A DNA stretch of 21,757 nucleotides, taken from positions 1-21,757 of the forward strand of contig RGEP01000011.1 in assembly GCA_009918225.1 (NCBI GenBank), in the 5' to 3' direction. A program made the translations under genes and the position numbers. Position 1 is the stretch's first letter. The number at the start of each line of letters is the position of its first letter. Positions 15,645 through 21,757 of the stretch are shown in pieces. Below the pieces are notes generated by a model that had not been told where the DNA came from, made no database searches, and saw nothing but the letters and a program-made list of their open reading frames with translations. The DNA is from Betaproteobacteria bacterium (GTDB taxonomy: Bacteria > Pseudomonadota > Gammaproteobacteria > Burkholderiales > Burkholderiaceae_C).

Positions 15645-15663
15645 GCGTTTCGCAGGTACCGCG

Positions 15664-15701
15664 CGGCCCGGCTTCAGTGGGAGTCCGGGCCGTTTTCTTT
15701 T
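15664..15701 (+). terminator. Rho-independent terminator after the cytochrome c gene
   Basis: CGGCCCGG (15664-15671) and CCGGGCCG (15685-15692) form a perfect 8-bp GC stem with a 13-nt loop, directly followed by TTTTCTTTT (15693-15701). It lies 20 bp after the stop and probably ends the cbb/cytochrome transcript. Confidence 0.9.
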
Positions 15702-15704
15702 GTG

Positions 15705-15729
15705 GCCGCGCCGCCGCTTGCTGCGCGGC
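15705..15729 (+). other. 7-bp inverted repeat in the modA leader
   Basis: GCCGCGC (15705-15711) and GCGCGGC (15723-15729) pair around an 11-nt loop, just before GGAGG at 15737-15741. It may affect modA translation. It is not recognisable as a ModE site or a molybdenum-cofactor riboswitch. Confidence 0.4.
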
Positions 15730-15741
15730 TGATCATGGAGG

Positions 15742-16524
15742 ATGGCGACCGTGGGGGGCATGACGCGCCGGCGCAGCTGGTGGATCGTGGCCTGGGCCTC
15801 GTGTTGGGCCCTGTGTTGGGCTGTGCCGGCGGGCGCAGCTGAGGTGGCGGTGGCGGTCGCCGCGAATTTCGCTGCCCCCATGAAGCGCTTGGCCACGGCA
15901 TTCGAGCAGGCCAGTGGCCATCGGCTGCGCGTCTCCGTGGGCTCTACAGGGTCGCTCTATGCGCAGGTGGTGCACGGGGCTCCGTTCCAGGTCTTTTTGT
16001 CGGCCGACCAGAAGACCGCGCAGGCTTTGGAGATGCAAGGCCATGCGGTGGCGGGCAGCCGCACCACCTATGCCACGGGGCGCCTGGTCTTGTGGAGCGC
16101 CTCCCCTGGGCTGGTGGACCCGCAGGGCCAGGTGCTGCGCAGCGGCCGATTCGAGCGCCTGGCCGTGGCCAACCCGAAGCTGGCGCCGTACGGGGCTGCG
16201 GCCCTGGAGGTGATGGACAAGTTGGGCGTGGCCGCCGCGCTGCAGGGGCGTCTGGTCCAGGCCGAAAACATTGCGCAGGCCCACCAGTTCACGGCCTCGG
16301 GCAATGCGCAGCTGGGCTTTTTGGCGCTTTCCCAGGTTCAGGTCGACGGACGCTTGACGGGAGGGTCCGCTTGGCTGGTACCGGCGGAGCTGCATGCGGC
16401 GCTCAAGCAAGATGCGGTCTTGCTGCAGCGGGGCGCAGGCTCTGCAGCCGCCCAGGCCTTCCTGGCGTTTGTGCGCAGCCCTGAGGCGCGTGCCATCATC
16501 CGCGCCCATGGCTACGAAGACTGA
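15742..16524 (+). CDS. modA: Molybdate ABC transporter substrate-binding protein
   Basis: This periplasmic binding protein of about 260 residues has a signal peptide (RRRSWW then a hydrophobic core, cleavage near AGA at 30-32). The mature start EVAVAVAANFAAPMKRLATAFE is typical of ModA. GSTGSLYAQ, FLSADQKTAQALE and ASGNAQLGFLALSQV supply the oxyanion pocket and hinge segments. It captures molybdate (or tungstate) for ModBC. Start choice is open. GGAGG at 15737-15741 abuts ATG 15742, is ideally placed for the in-frame GTG at 15751, and is far for ATG 15760; all three leave the signal peptide intact. The 3' end overlaps modB by 17 bp. Confidence 0.94.
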   Translation: MATVGGMTRRRSWWIVAWASCWALCWAVPAGAAEVAVAVAANFAAPMKRLATAFEQASGHRLRVSVGSTGSLYAQVVHGAPFQVFLSADQKTAQALEMQGHAVAGSRTTYATGRLVLWSASPGLVDPQGQVLRSGRFERLAVANPKLAPYGAAALEVMDKLGVAAALQGRLVQAENIAQAHQFTASGNAQLGFLALSQVQVDGRLTGGSAWLVPAELHAALKQDAVLLQRGAGSAAAQAFLAFVRSPEARAIIRAHGYED

Positions 16525-17209
16525 AGCCTTGATTGACGAGCAGGCCTGGCAGGCCATTGGCTTGACGCTGCAGCTGGCCAGCTTGACCACCGTGCTGCTG
16601 CTGCTCCTGGCCACGCCACTGGCCTGGTGGCTGGCCCACACCCGCTCGCGTCTGCGCGCGCCGATCAGCGCCTTGGTCACCCTGCCCTTGGTGCTGCCGC
16701 CCTCGGTGTTGGGCTTTTATCTGTTGGTGGCCTTGGGGCCGGAGGGTCCACTGGGTCGGTTCACCCAGGCCATGGGCTGGGGCGTGATGTCCTTTACCTT
16801 CAGCGGCCTGCTCCTCGGCTCGGTGGTGTTTTCGCTGCCCTTTGCGGTGCAGCCCATACAGAACGCGTTTGAGGCTCTTGGGCGCAGGCCCTTGGAGGTG
16901 GCCGCCACCTTACGGGCTTCGCCGCTGGATGCCTTTTTCAGCGTGGCCTTGCCACAGGCGCGCACCGGGCTGTTTACCGCAGCGGTGCTGAGCTTTGCCC
17001 ACACCGTGGGCGAGTTCGGTGTCGTGTTGATGATCGGCGGCAACATTCCCGGCCAAACCCGTGTCGTGTCCACGCAGATCTACGGCCACGTCGAGGCTAT
17101 GGAGTACGCGCAGGCCCATGCCTTGGCGGCTGGGATGCTGCTTTTTTCCTTTGTGGTGCTGTTGGCGCTGATGGCTGTGCAGCGGCCCCGGCGCGGGGAG
17201 GCCGCTTGA
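16508..17209 (+). CDS. modB: Molybdate ABC transporter permease
   Basis: This 233-residue inner-membrane protein has about five to six hydrophobic helices. The permease EAA loop is at EALGRRPLEVAATLRASPLDAFFSVALPQ, the site that docks on ModC. LVTLPLVLPPSVLGFYLL and FAHTVGEFGVVLMIGGNIPGQT are characteristic of ModB. ATG 16508 lies within the end of modA (17-bp overlap), which suggests coupled translation. The open frame extends upstream of this ATG but only antisense-like residues would be added. The stop overlaps the modC start. Confidence 0.95.
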   Translation: MATKTEALIDEQAWQAIGLTLQLASLTTVLLLLLATPLAWWLAHTRSRLRAPISALVTLPLVLPPSVLGFYLLVALGPEGPLGRFTQAMGWGVMSFTFSGLLLGSVVFSLPFAVQPIQNAFEALGRRPLEVAATLRASPLDAFFSVALPQARTGLFTAAVLSFAHTVGEFGVVLMIGGNIPGQTRVVSTQIYGHVEAMEYAQAHALAAGMLLFSFVVLLALMAVQRPRRGEAA

Positions 17210-18327
17210 GCGCGGGCCTGCGCATCCGCCTGCGGCTGCCACGCGCGGGCTTCACCTTGGCAGTGGACCTGTGCCTACCAGCCACCGGCATCACGGTGCT
17301 CTTCGGGCCTTCGGGCTCGGGCAAGACCAGCGTGTTGCGCGCCGTGGCGGGTTTGGACCGCGCGCAGGATGCCTGCGTGGCGCTTGGCGATGAGGTGTGG
17401 CAAGACGACAGGCGCGGGTTGTGGACCCCGCCCCATCGCCGCCCTCTGGGCTATGTGTTTCAGGAGGCCAGCCTCTTCGACCACCTCGATGTGATGGGCA
17501 ATCTGCGTTACGGCTTGGATCGGGCTTCGCGTGGCCAAGGGCCCAAGGGGCCGGAAGGGTCTGGCCGTGGGCCCGACCCTCAGGCCAGCTTGCAGCAGGC
17601 CATTGCGCTGTTGGGCATCGAACACCTGTTGCAGCGCAGCACCCAGGCCCTGTCGGGTGGCGAGCGCCAGCGGGTGGCCATCGCCCGTGCCTGGGCCTCG
17701 CAGCCGAAGCTGCTCTTGCTGGACGAGCCTCTTTCCGCCGTGGATACAGCCCGTCGGCAGGACATCCTGCCGTGGTTGGAGCGGCTGCGTGACGAGGCCC
17801 AGATCCCCATGCTGTACGTCACCCACTCGGCCGATGAGTTGGCCCGGCTGGCTGACCAGGTGGTCGTGCTGAACCAGGGTCAGGTGCGGGCCCAGGGCCC
17901 GGTTTCGCAGGTGATGGGCGATGCGCAAGGCCCCTTGGCCGCGGGTGAAGAAGCAGCGGCCTTGGTCGAGGCCCTCATCGTCGAGCGCGACCCGCAATGG
18001 CACCTCAGCCGCGCCGACTTCGAGGGTGGGCAGTTGTGGCTGCGCGACTCTGGACAGCCCGTGGGTCGTGCCGTGCGCCTGCGGGTGCTGGCCCGTGATG
18101 TGAGCCTGGCCACCGAGCAGCCGCATGGCCTGACGGTTCAGAACGTGGTGCCTGGGGTGGTGGAGTCCTTGAGCGAGGGCGAGCATCCCTCGCAGCTGCT
18201 GGTGGCGGTGCGCTGTGGCCCGACCCGCTTGTTGTCGCGCATCACGCGGCGCGCGGCGCACGAACGGGCCCTGCAACCGGGCGTGCCGGTCTGGGCCATG
18301 ATCAAGGCGGTGGCGGTGGTCGCCTGA
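17206..18327 (+). CDS. modC: Molybdate ABC transporter ATP-binding protein
   Basis: The 373-residue ATPase powers molybdate import. Walker A is GPSGSGKT (34-41), the Q-loop Q86, the signature LSGGE (149-153), Walker B LLLLDE (169-174), and the switch His H207. The C-terminal third (about 295-370) is a TOBE/Mop-like domain, which in ModC binds oxyanion and can inhibit transport. A short Gly/Pro insert at 108-125 is unusual but lies in the helical region. The start is TTG 17206, overlapping the modB stop (TTGA), with GGAGG at 17197-17201. No closer ATG exists, so coupled translation is expected. Confidence 0.93.
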   Translation: MSAGLRIRLRLPRAGFTLAVDLCLPATGITVLFGPSGSGKTSVLRAVAGLDRAQDACVALGDEVWQDDRRGLWTPPHRRPLGYVFQEASLFDHLDVMGNLRYGLDRASRGQGPKGPEGSGRGPDPQASLQQAIALLGIEHLLQRSTQALSGGERQRVAIARAWASQPKLLLLDEPLSAVDTARRQDILPWLERLRDEAQIPMLYVTHSADELARLADQVVVLNQGQVRAQGPVSQVMGDAQGPLAAGEEAAALVEALIVERDPQWHLSRADFEGGQLWLRDSGQPVGRAVRLRVLARDVSLATEQPHGLTVQNVVPGVVESLSEGEHPSQLLVAVRCGPTRLLSRITRRAAHERALQPGVPVWAMIKAVAVVA

Positions 18328-18335
18328 CCGGCTGC

Positions 18336-18353
18336 ATAACCCCGACGGGTTAT
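18336..18353. promoter_or_regulatory. Perfect 7-bp palindrome between modC and the copper chaperone gene
   Basis: ATAACCC and GGGTTAT flank CGAC, starting 8 bp after the modC stop. No T-run follows, so it is a poor intrinsic terminator. It may be an operator for the downstream gene, or an mRNA 3' hairpin. TAGAAT at 18387-18392 could be the -10 of a promoter for the copper chaperone, but no good -35 is seen. The rest of the 164-bp gap is featureless. Confidence 0.4.
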
Positions 18354-18491
18354 CGAACAGCCTGTCCGCATGGCCGTCGCTCTTCCTAGAATGATGGCCA
18401 CCCGCGAGGCACCACTGCAGCTTCTGGCTTGAAAGGGAAGGCTGGAGCCTTGGCACCTCGATCCCGTGACCACCCTCAGGATGATCCGTCC

Positions 18492-18983
18492 ATGAACTTG
18501 AATTTGACACGGGCCGCTGCGGCCCTGAAGGCCCCCATCACACGGATGGCCCTTGTGGCCGGCTTGGCGGTTTCCGCCCCCGCGCAGGCGCAAGTGACCG
18601 TGCAAGACGCTTGGGTTCGTGCCACGGTGCCGCAACAAAAGGCCACCGGCCTGTTTGCCAGTGTGACCTCGGCCAAGGGTGGCCGCGTGGTCGCTGCCTC
18701 ATCGCCGGTGGCCGAGGTGGTGGAGATTCACGAGATGGCCATGGACAACCAGGTGATGCGCATGCGCGCCATCCCGGCCCTGGAACTGCCCGCGGGCAAG
18801 GCCGTGGAGCTCAAGCCTGGCGGCTTTCATGTGATGCTCATGGGCCTGAAGCAGCAGGTCAAGGAAGGCGACACCGTGCCCGTGACGCTGGTGGTCGAAG
18901 GGGCCGATGGCAAGCGCGAGAACGTGGAAGTCAAGGCGCCGGCCCGCACCCTGAATGCGGGCTCGGGCGGCCACCGCCATTGA
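18492..18983 (+). CDS. PCu(A)C periplasmic copper chaperone
   Basis: The 163-residue protein has a signal peptide (cleavage near AQA/Q at 33) and a cupredoxin-like PCuAC domain. The Cu(I) motif H-X10-M-X21-H-X-M is complete: H80, M91, H113, M115. WVRATVPQQKATGLFASV opens the domain, as in known members. These proteins hand Cu(I) to the CuA or CuB site of cytochrome oxidases, often with Sco. A C-terminal GGHRH may add a metal ligand. No sco gene is adjacent. ATG 18492 is chosen because it starts the signal peptide directly, with AGGA about 10 bases upstream. Its end converges with the iron-binding protein gene. Confidence 0.93.
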   Translation: MNLNLTRAAAALKAPITRMALVAGLAVSAPAQAQVTVQDAWVRATVPQQKATGLFASVTSAKGGRVVAASSPVAEVVEIHEMAMDNQVMRMRAIPALELPAGKAVELKPGGFHVMLMGLKQQVKEGDTVPVTLVVEGADGKRENVEVKAPARTLNAGSGGHRH

Positions 18984-19010
18984 GCCGGTGAGCGTGGCCG
19001 CGGGTGGGCT

Positions 19011-20162
19011 TCAGCGGAAGCCGACGCGGTCGAGCATCTGCTGCACCTTCACCTGGTTCATGCCCACCACACTGGTGGGAATGACCTCGGTCTTGAAGGC
19101 GCCGCCGCTCATGGCCTTGAGCGCGGGGTTGTCAAAGCTCACGCCCTTGGCCACCGGCCACTCATTGTTCCCATCGGCGAAGTAGCGCTGCGCATCTGCA
19201 CTGGCCAGGTACTCCAGGAACTTCACGGCGGCCGCCGTGTTCTTCGAATGGCGGGCCACGGCACCGCCGGCGATGTTCACATGCGTGCCCCAACTCGATT
19301 GATTGGGAAACACGATGCCGATGCGCTCCACCACCGCTTTGTCTTCGGGCTTGTTGGAACGCAGCAAGCGGGCCAGGTAGTAGCTGTTGGTCAGCGCCAC
19401 CCCGCATTCGCCAGAGGCCACCGCCTTGATTTGGTCGGTGTCGCCACCCTTGGGTGCACGCGCCATATTGGCCACCAGGCCGCGCAGCCAGGCCTCGGTT
19501 TTTTCCGGGCCCATGTGCTCCACCATCGAACCGAACAGGCTCAGGTTGTAGGGGTGTGAGCCCGATCGGGTGCACAGGCGGCCTTTGTTCTTGGGCTCGG
19601 CCAGCTCTTCATAGGTGTCCACGTCTTCGGCCTTGACCTTGGCCTTGTCGTAGACCACCACCCGGGCGCGGGTGGAAAAGCCAAACCAGGCCGTGGTGCC
19701 GTCGGCTTCGGTCTTGGCCCGCAGCGTTGGGGGGATGGCCGACTCCAACACGGTCGACTTCACCGGCAGGAACAGGCCGTCGATCTGCGCGCGCCACAGC
19801 CGGGCGGCATCGACCAGGAGCACCACGTCGGCGGGCGAAGACGAGCCCTCGGTCTGCAAGCGGGCCAGGATGCCCGCATCGTCGGCGTCCACGCGCTGGA
19901 TGCGAATGCCCGTGGCCTTGGTGAAGTTGGCGTACAGCGCTTCATCGGTGCTGTAGTGCCGGGCAGAGTAGAGGTTCAGCACGGCAGGGCTTTGGGCCCG
20001 GGCGGGTGCGGTCCACAGGGCAGACAGACCGGCGGCCAGGAAACCGCTGGCCAACAGGGCCCCCGCAGAAAGGGCCCCCGCGGTGCGCGAGCGGATGGTG
20101 GCAAGGCGGTGTGGCTGGCGGTTCGGCAGGCCATTCGGTGTGCGGTTCAGGCGGGCGTTCAT
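19011..20162 (-). CDS. Fe(3+) ABC transporter substrate-binding protein (FbpA/FutA-like)
   Basis: The 383-residue periplasmic binding protein resembles ferric-iron binders. NLYSARHYSTDEALY (63-77) opens the mature domain, and the NSYY pair Y261/Y262 in LTNSYYLARL matches the iron-binding tyrosines. GCKQ-type siderophore pockets are absent. A long basic N-region precedes a hydrophobic signal core and an ARA/Q cleavage site near 56. ATG 20162 is used; GTG 20180 would add six residues, and neither has a clear ribosome site. A Fur-type palindrome covering the promoter supports iron control. No permease or ATPase gene is adjacent, so it must use partners encoded elsewhere. Confidence 0.92.
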   Translation of the reverse strand: MNARLNRTPNGLPNRQPHRLATIRSRTAGALSAGALLASGFLAAGLSALWTAPARAQSPAVLNLYSARHYSTDEALYANFTKATGIRIQRVDADDAGILARLQTEGSSSPADVVLLVDAARLWRAQIDGLFLPVKSTVLESAIPPTLRAKTEADGTTAWFGFSTRARVVVYDKAKVKAEDVDTYEELAEPKNKGRLCTRSGSHPYNLSLFGSMVEHMGPEKTEAWLRGLVANMARAPKGGDTDQIKAVASGECGVALTNSYYLARLLRSNKPEDKAVVERIGIVFPNQSSWGTHVNIAGGAVARHSKNTAAAVKFLEYLASADAQRYFADGNNEWPVAKGVSFDNPALKAMSGGAFKTEVIPTSVVGMNQVKVQQMLDRVGFR

Positions 20163-20207
20163 GGGTGTGGGCGCTGGCACAGCGCCCGGAAATCAAGGGA
20201 TGCGCCC

Positions 20208-20238
20208 AGTATATTGCAAATAGGAATTATTCGCAATA
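20208..20238 (-). promoter_or_regulatory. Fur box overlapping the promoter of the iron-binding protein gene
   Basis: TATTGCAAATA (20212-20222) and TATTCGCAATA (20228-20238) form an 11-bp inverted repeat with one mismatch around GGAAT, resembling proteobacterial Fur boxes. On the minus strand, TTGCGA (20236-20231) and TATACT (20213-20208) make a -35/-10 pair with an exact 17-bp spacer inside the same stretch. Iron-loaded Fur would block RNA polymerase. The start near 20201 leaves a short leader of about 40 nt. Confidence 0.82.
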
Positions 20239-20259
20239 ACCAAGTTGCGGGCCTCCTGC

Positions 20260-21757
20260 TCAAGGAGGGGGCGTACCCGCCTTCAAGCTTGGGGCCAGGC
20301 GCATCAGCGCTTGGTAGTGGGTCAGGAACACCTGCCCACTGAGGTGTTGCAGGAAGTCCGATCGATGCAGCCGGTCCATCACCGGACCCTTGACCTCGCT
20401 GTGTCGGCGCACATTGCGAAAGTGCTCGGTGCCCGGCACCAAGCCCACCTCGGCAATGTGCGGTTGGCTGGTGCGCCACAGGTGCAGGGCCAAGGACAAG
20501 CCCACGCCGGCCATCAGCCCCACTTCCACACCTTGGATCAGGGTCAGGGCGATCGTGGTGGCCAAGGCCATGAAGTCGGGCTTGGAGTAACGCCAGGTGC
20601 GCGCAAGGATTTTGAAATCCACGAGCGTCCAGACCGCCACCACGATGGTCGCAGCGAGCGTGGCTTGTGGAAGGTGGAACAGGGCAGGGGTGAGCAGCAG
20701 GGTGGCCAGGAGGATCCCCCCGGCGGTGATCAGGCTGGCCAGCTGGGTGCGGGCACCAGCGTCGAAGTTCACCACCGAGCGCGAAAAGCCTCCGGTGATC
20801 GGAAAGCCCCCGGTAAAGGCTGCGCCGATGTTGGCCGCGCCCAGCGCCACCAGCTCCTGGTCGGGGTCGATGCGCTGCCGGCGCTTGGCCGCCAGGGTTT
20901 GGCCCACCGAGACCGATTCAACAAAGCCCACGATGCTGATCAAGAGCGCTGGCATGGCCAACTCGGCCCACAGGTCCAGGTTCCAGCTGGGCAGGGTCAA
21001 GGGCGGCAAGCCTTGCGGAATGGCGCCCACCGTCTTGAGGCCCTGGCCGTGCCAGTCGAAAGCGGCGGCTGCGGCGGTGGTGGCGACGATGGCAGCCACG
21101 GGCCCGAGCTTGCTCAAGAGGTCGGCAGCCCGTGGCGAGAGCCCCAAGCGGGACAAGGCCGGACGGAGTTGGCCGCGCACCGCAAGCAGGAACACCAGGG
21201 TGCCCACGCCAACGGCCATGGTGAGGCCGTGCCAGGGGTCGGGGGTCGCCAGCAGGGCCCCGATCATCTCCGGCAGGTTGTGGCCCCCGGCCTGCACGCC
21301 CAAAAGGGACTTCAGTTGGCTGGCCGCAATCAACAAGCCTGAAGCGGTGATGAAGCCGGAAATGACCGGATGGCTCAGGAAGTTGGCGATGAAGCCCAGC
21401 CGCAGCAAGCCCAGCGCGGTCAGCAGCAAGCCGCTGAGCAGGGCCAGGGCCAGGGCCGCTTCGGCATAGGCCGCGGTGCCGCTGTGCGCCAACTCGCCAA
21501 TGGTGGCTGCGGTCATCAGCGACACCACCGCCACTGGGCCTACAGCCAGCACACGGCTGCTGCCCAGCAGGGCATACAACACCAGGGGCACGATGCTGGC
21601 ATAAAGCCCAGCCTGTGGGGGCAGACCCGCCAGCAAGGCGTAGGCCAGGCTTTGCGGAATGATCATCACCGCCACGATGACACCGGCCAAGCTGTCATCC
21701 AGCACGCTGGACCGGTCAAGCTCGCGCGCCTACTGCAGAACAGGGAGGGTGGGCAGG
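20260..21757 (-). pseudogene. SulP family anion transporter, apparently degraded (5' end outside window)
   Basis: The membrane domain is a typical SulP sulfate/bicarbonate-type transporter: IIPQSLAYALLAGLPPQAGLYAS, SRVLAVGPVAVVSLMTA, NFLSHPVISGFITASGLLIA, FVESVSVGQTLAAKRRQRIDPDQEL and GGFPITGGFSRSVVNFDAGA. Two lesions are visible. First, an in-frame TAG (21732-21730) interrupts LPTLPVLQ*ARELDRSSV, at a place where relatives usually have Trp, so TGG to TAG is likely. The only restart is GTG 21705. Second, the C-terminal STAS domain seems to have lost its core: GTEHFRNVRRH is followed at once by SEVKGPVMDRLHRSDFL, segments that in relatives are separated by roughly 75-85 residues. The frame is kept. 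A product from GTG 21705 (481 residues) might still reach the membrane, but without a working STAS domain. Confidence 0.72.

Noticed and set aside
15702..15741. ModE operator upstream of modA
   Set aside because: The 40-bp stretch is GC-rich with a 7-bp hairpin and lacks the AT-rich ModE half-sites.
18336..18353. Intrinsic terminator of modABC
   Set aside because: The stem is followed by CGAACAGCC rather than a T-run.
20252..20268. Terminator after the SulP gene (CCTCCT/AGGAGG hairpin)
   Set aside because: The 6-bp stem overlaps the stop codon and no T-run follows on the minus strand.

Overview
The window is high-GC DNA with the gene content and codon use of a betaproteobacterium, most likely Burkholderiales (Comamonadaceae-like). 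The strongest pointer is a complete red-type (Form IC) RuBisCO operon with a divergent cbbR. Alongside it lie a c-type cytochrome, a molybdate ABC transporter and a Fur-type iron-uptake promoter, which suggests a facultative chemolithoautotroph or mixotroph. The assignment is by gene content and recalled protein similarity; no search was run.

Layout. 1-1715 (minus): the start of an unknown exported protein, translationally coupled to a PEBP/YHYH-fusion lipoprotein gene that has five 11-bp direct repeats upstream. 2086-5080: an M48 metallopeptidase (plus), a GloC-type metallo-hydrolase and a small heat-shock protein with a sigma-32-like promoter (both minus), and a GDT1/UPF0016 cation exporter preceded by a tiny overlapping ORF (plus). 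5162-8049: an exported dienelactone-hydrolase-like protein (plus), then a lipoprotein-type cyanophycinase and a nitroreductase (minus). 8148-15701: cbbR (minus) divergent from cbbL-cbbS-cbbX-cbbY-cbbF-(36-codon ORF)-cbbP and a cytochrome c, closed by a strong intrinsic terminator. 15742-18327: modABC with overlapping genes. 18492-18983: a PCuAC copper chaperone with the full metal motif. 19011-20238 (minus): an iron-binding periplasmic protein under a Fur-box/promoter overlap. 20260-21757 (minus): a SulP anion transporter gene that appears degraded.

Function. CbbL/S fix CO2, CbbX remodels inhibited red-type RuBisCO, CbbY removes an inhibitory sugar bisphosphate, and CbbF and CbbP regenerate ribulose bisphosphate. 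CbbR presumably controls the set. No carboxysome genes and none of cbbT/E/A/K/G lie in the window. The mod, PCuAC and iron-binding genes supply metals (Mo, Cu, Fe) that respiratory and lithotrophic enzymes need, but a direct link to the cbb operon is inference.

I found no clearly new multi-gene system. The most interesting points are: the tightly packed 36-codon ORF between cbbF and cbbP, carrying a 9-bp inverted repeat; structured RNA candidates in every long gap of the cbb operon; the helically phased 11-bp repeat array; the two independent lesions in the SulP gene; and the overlapping mini-ORF ahead of the GDT1 gene.
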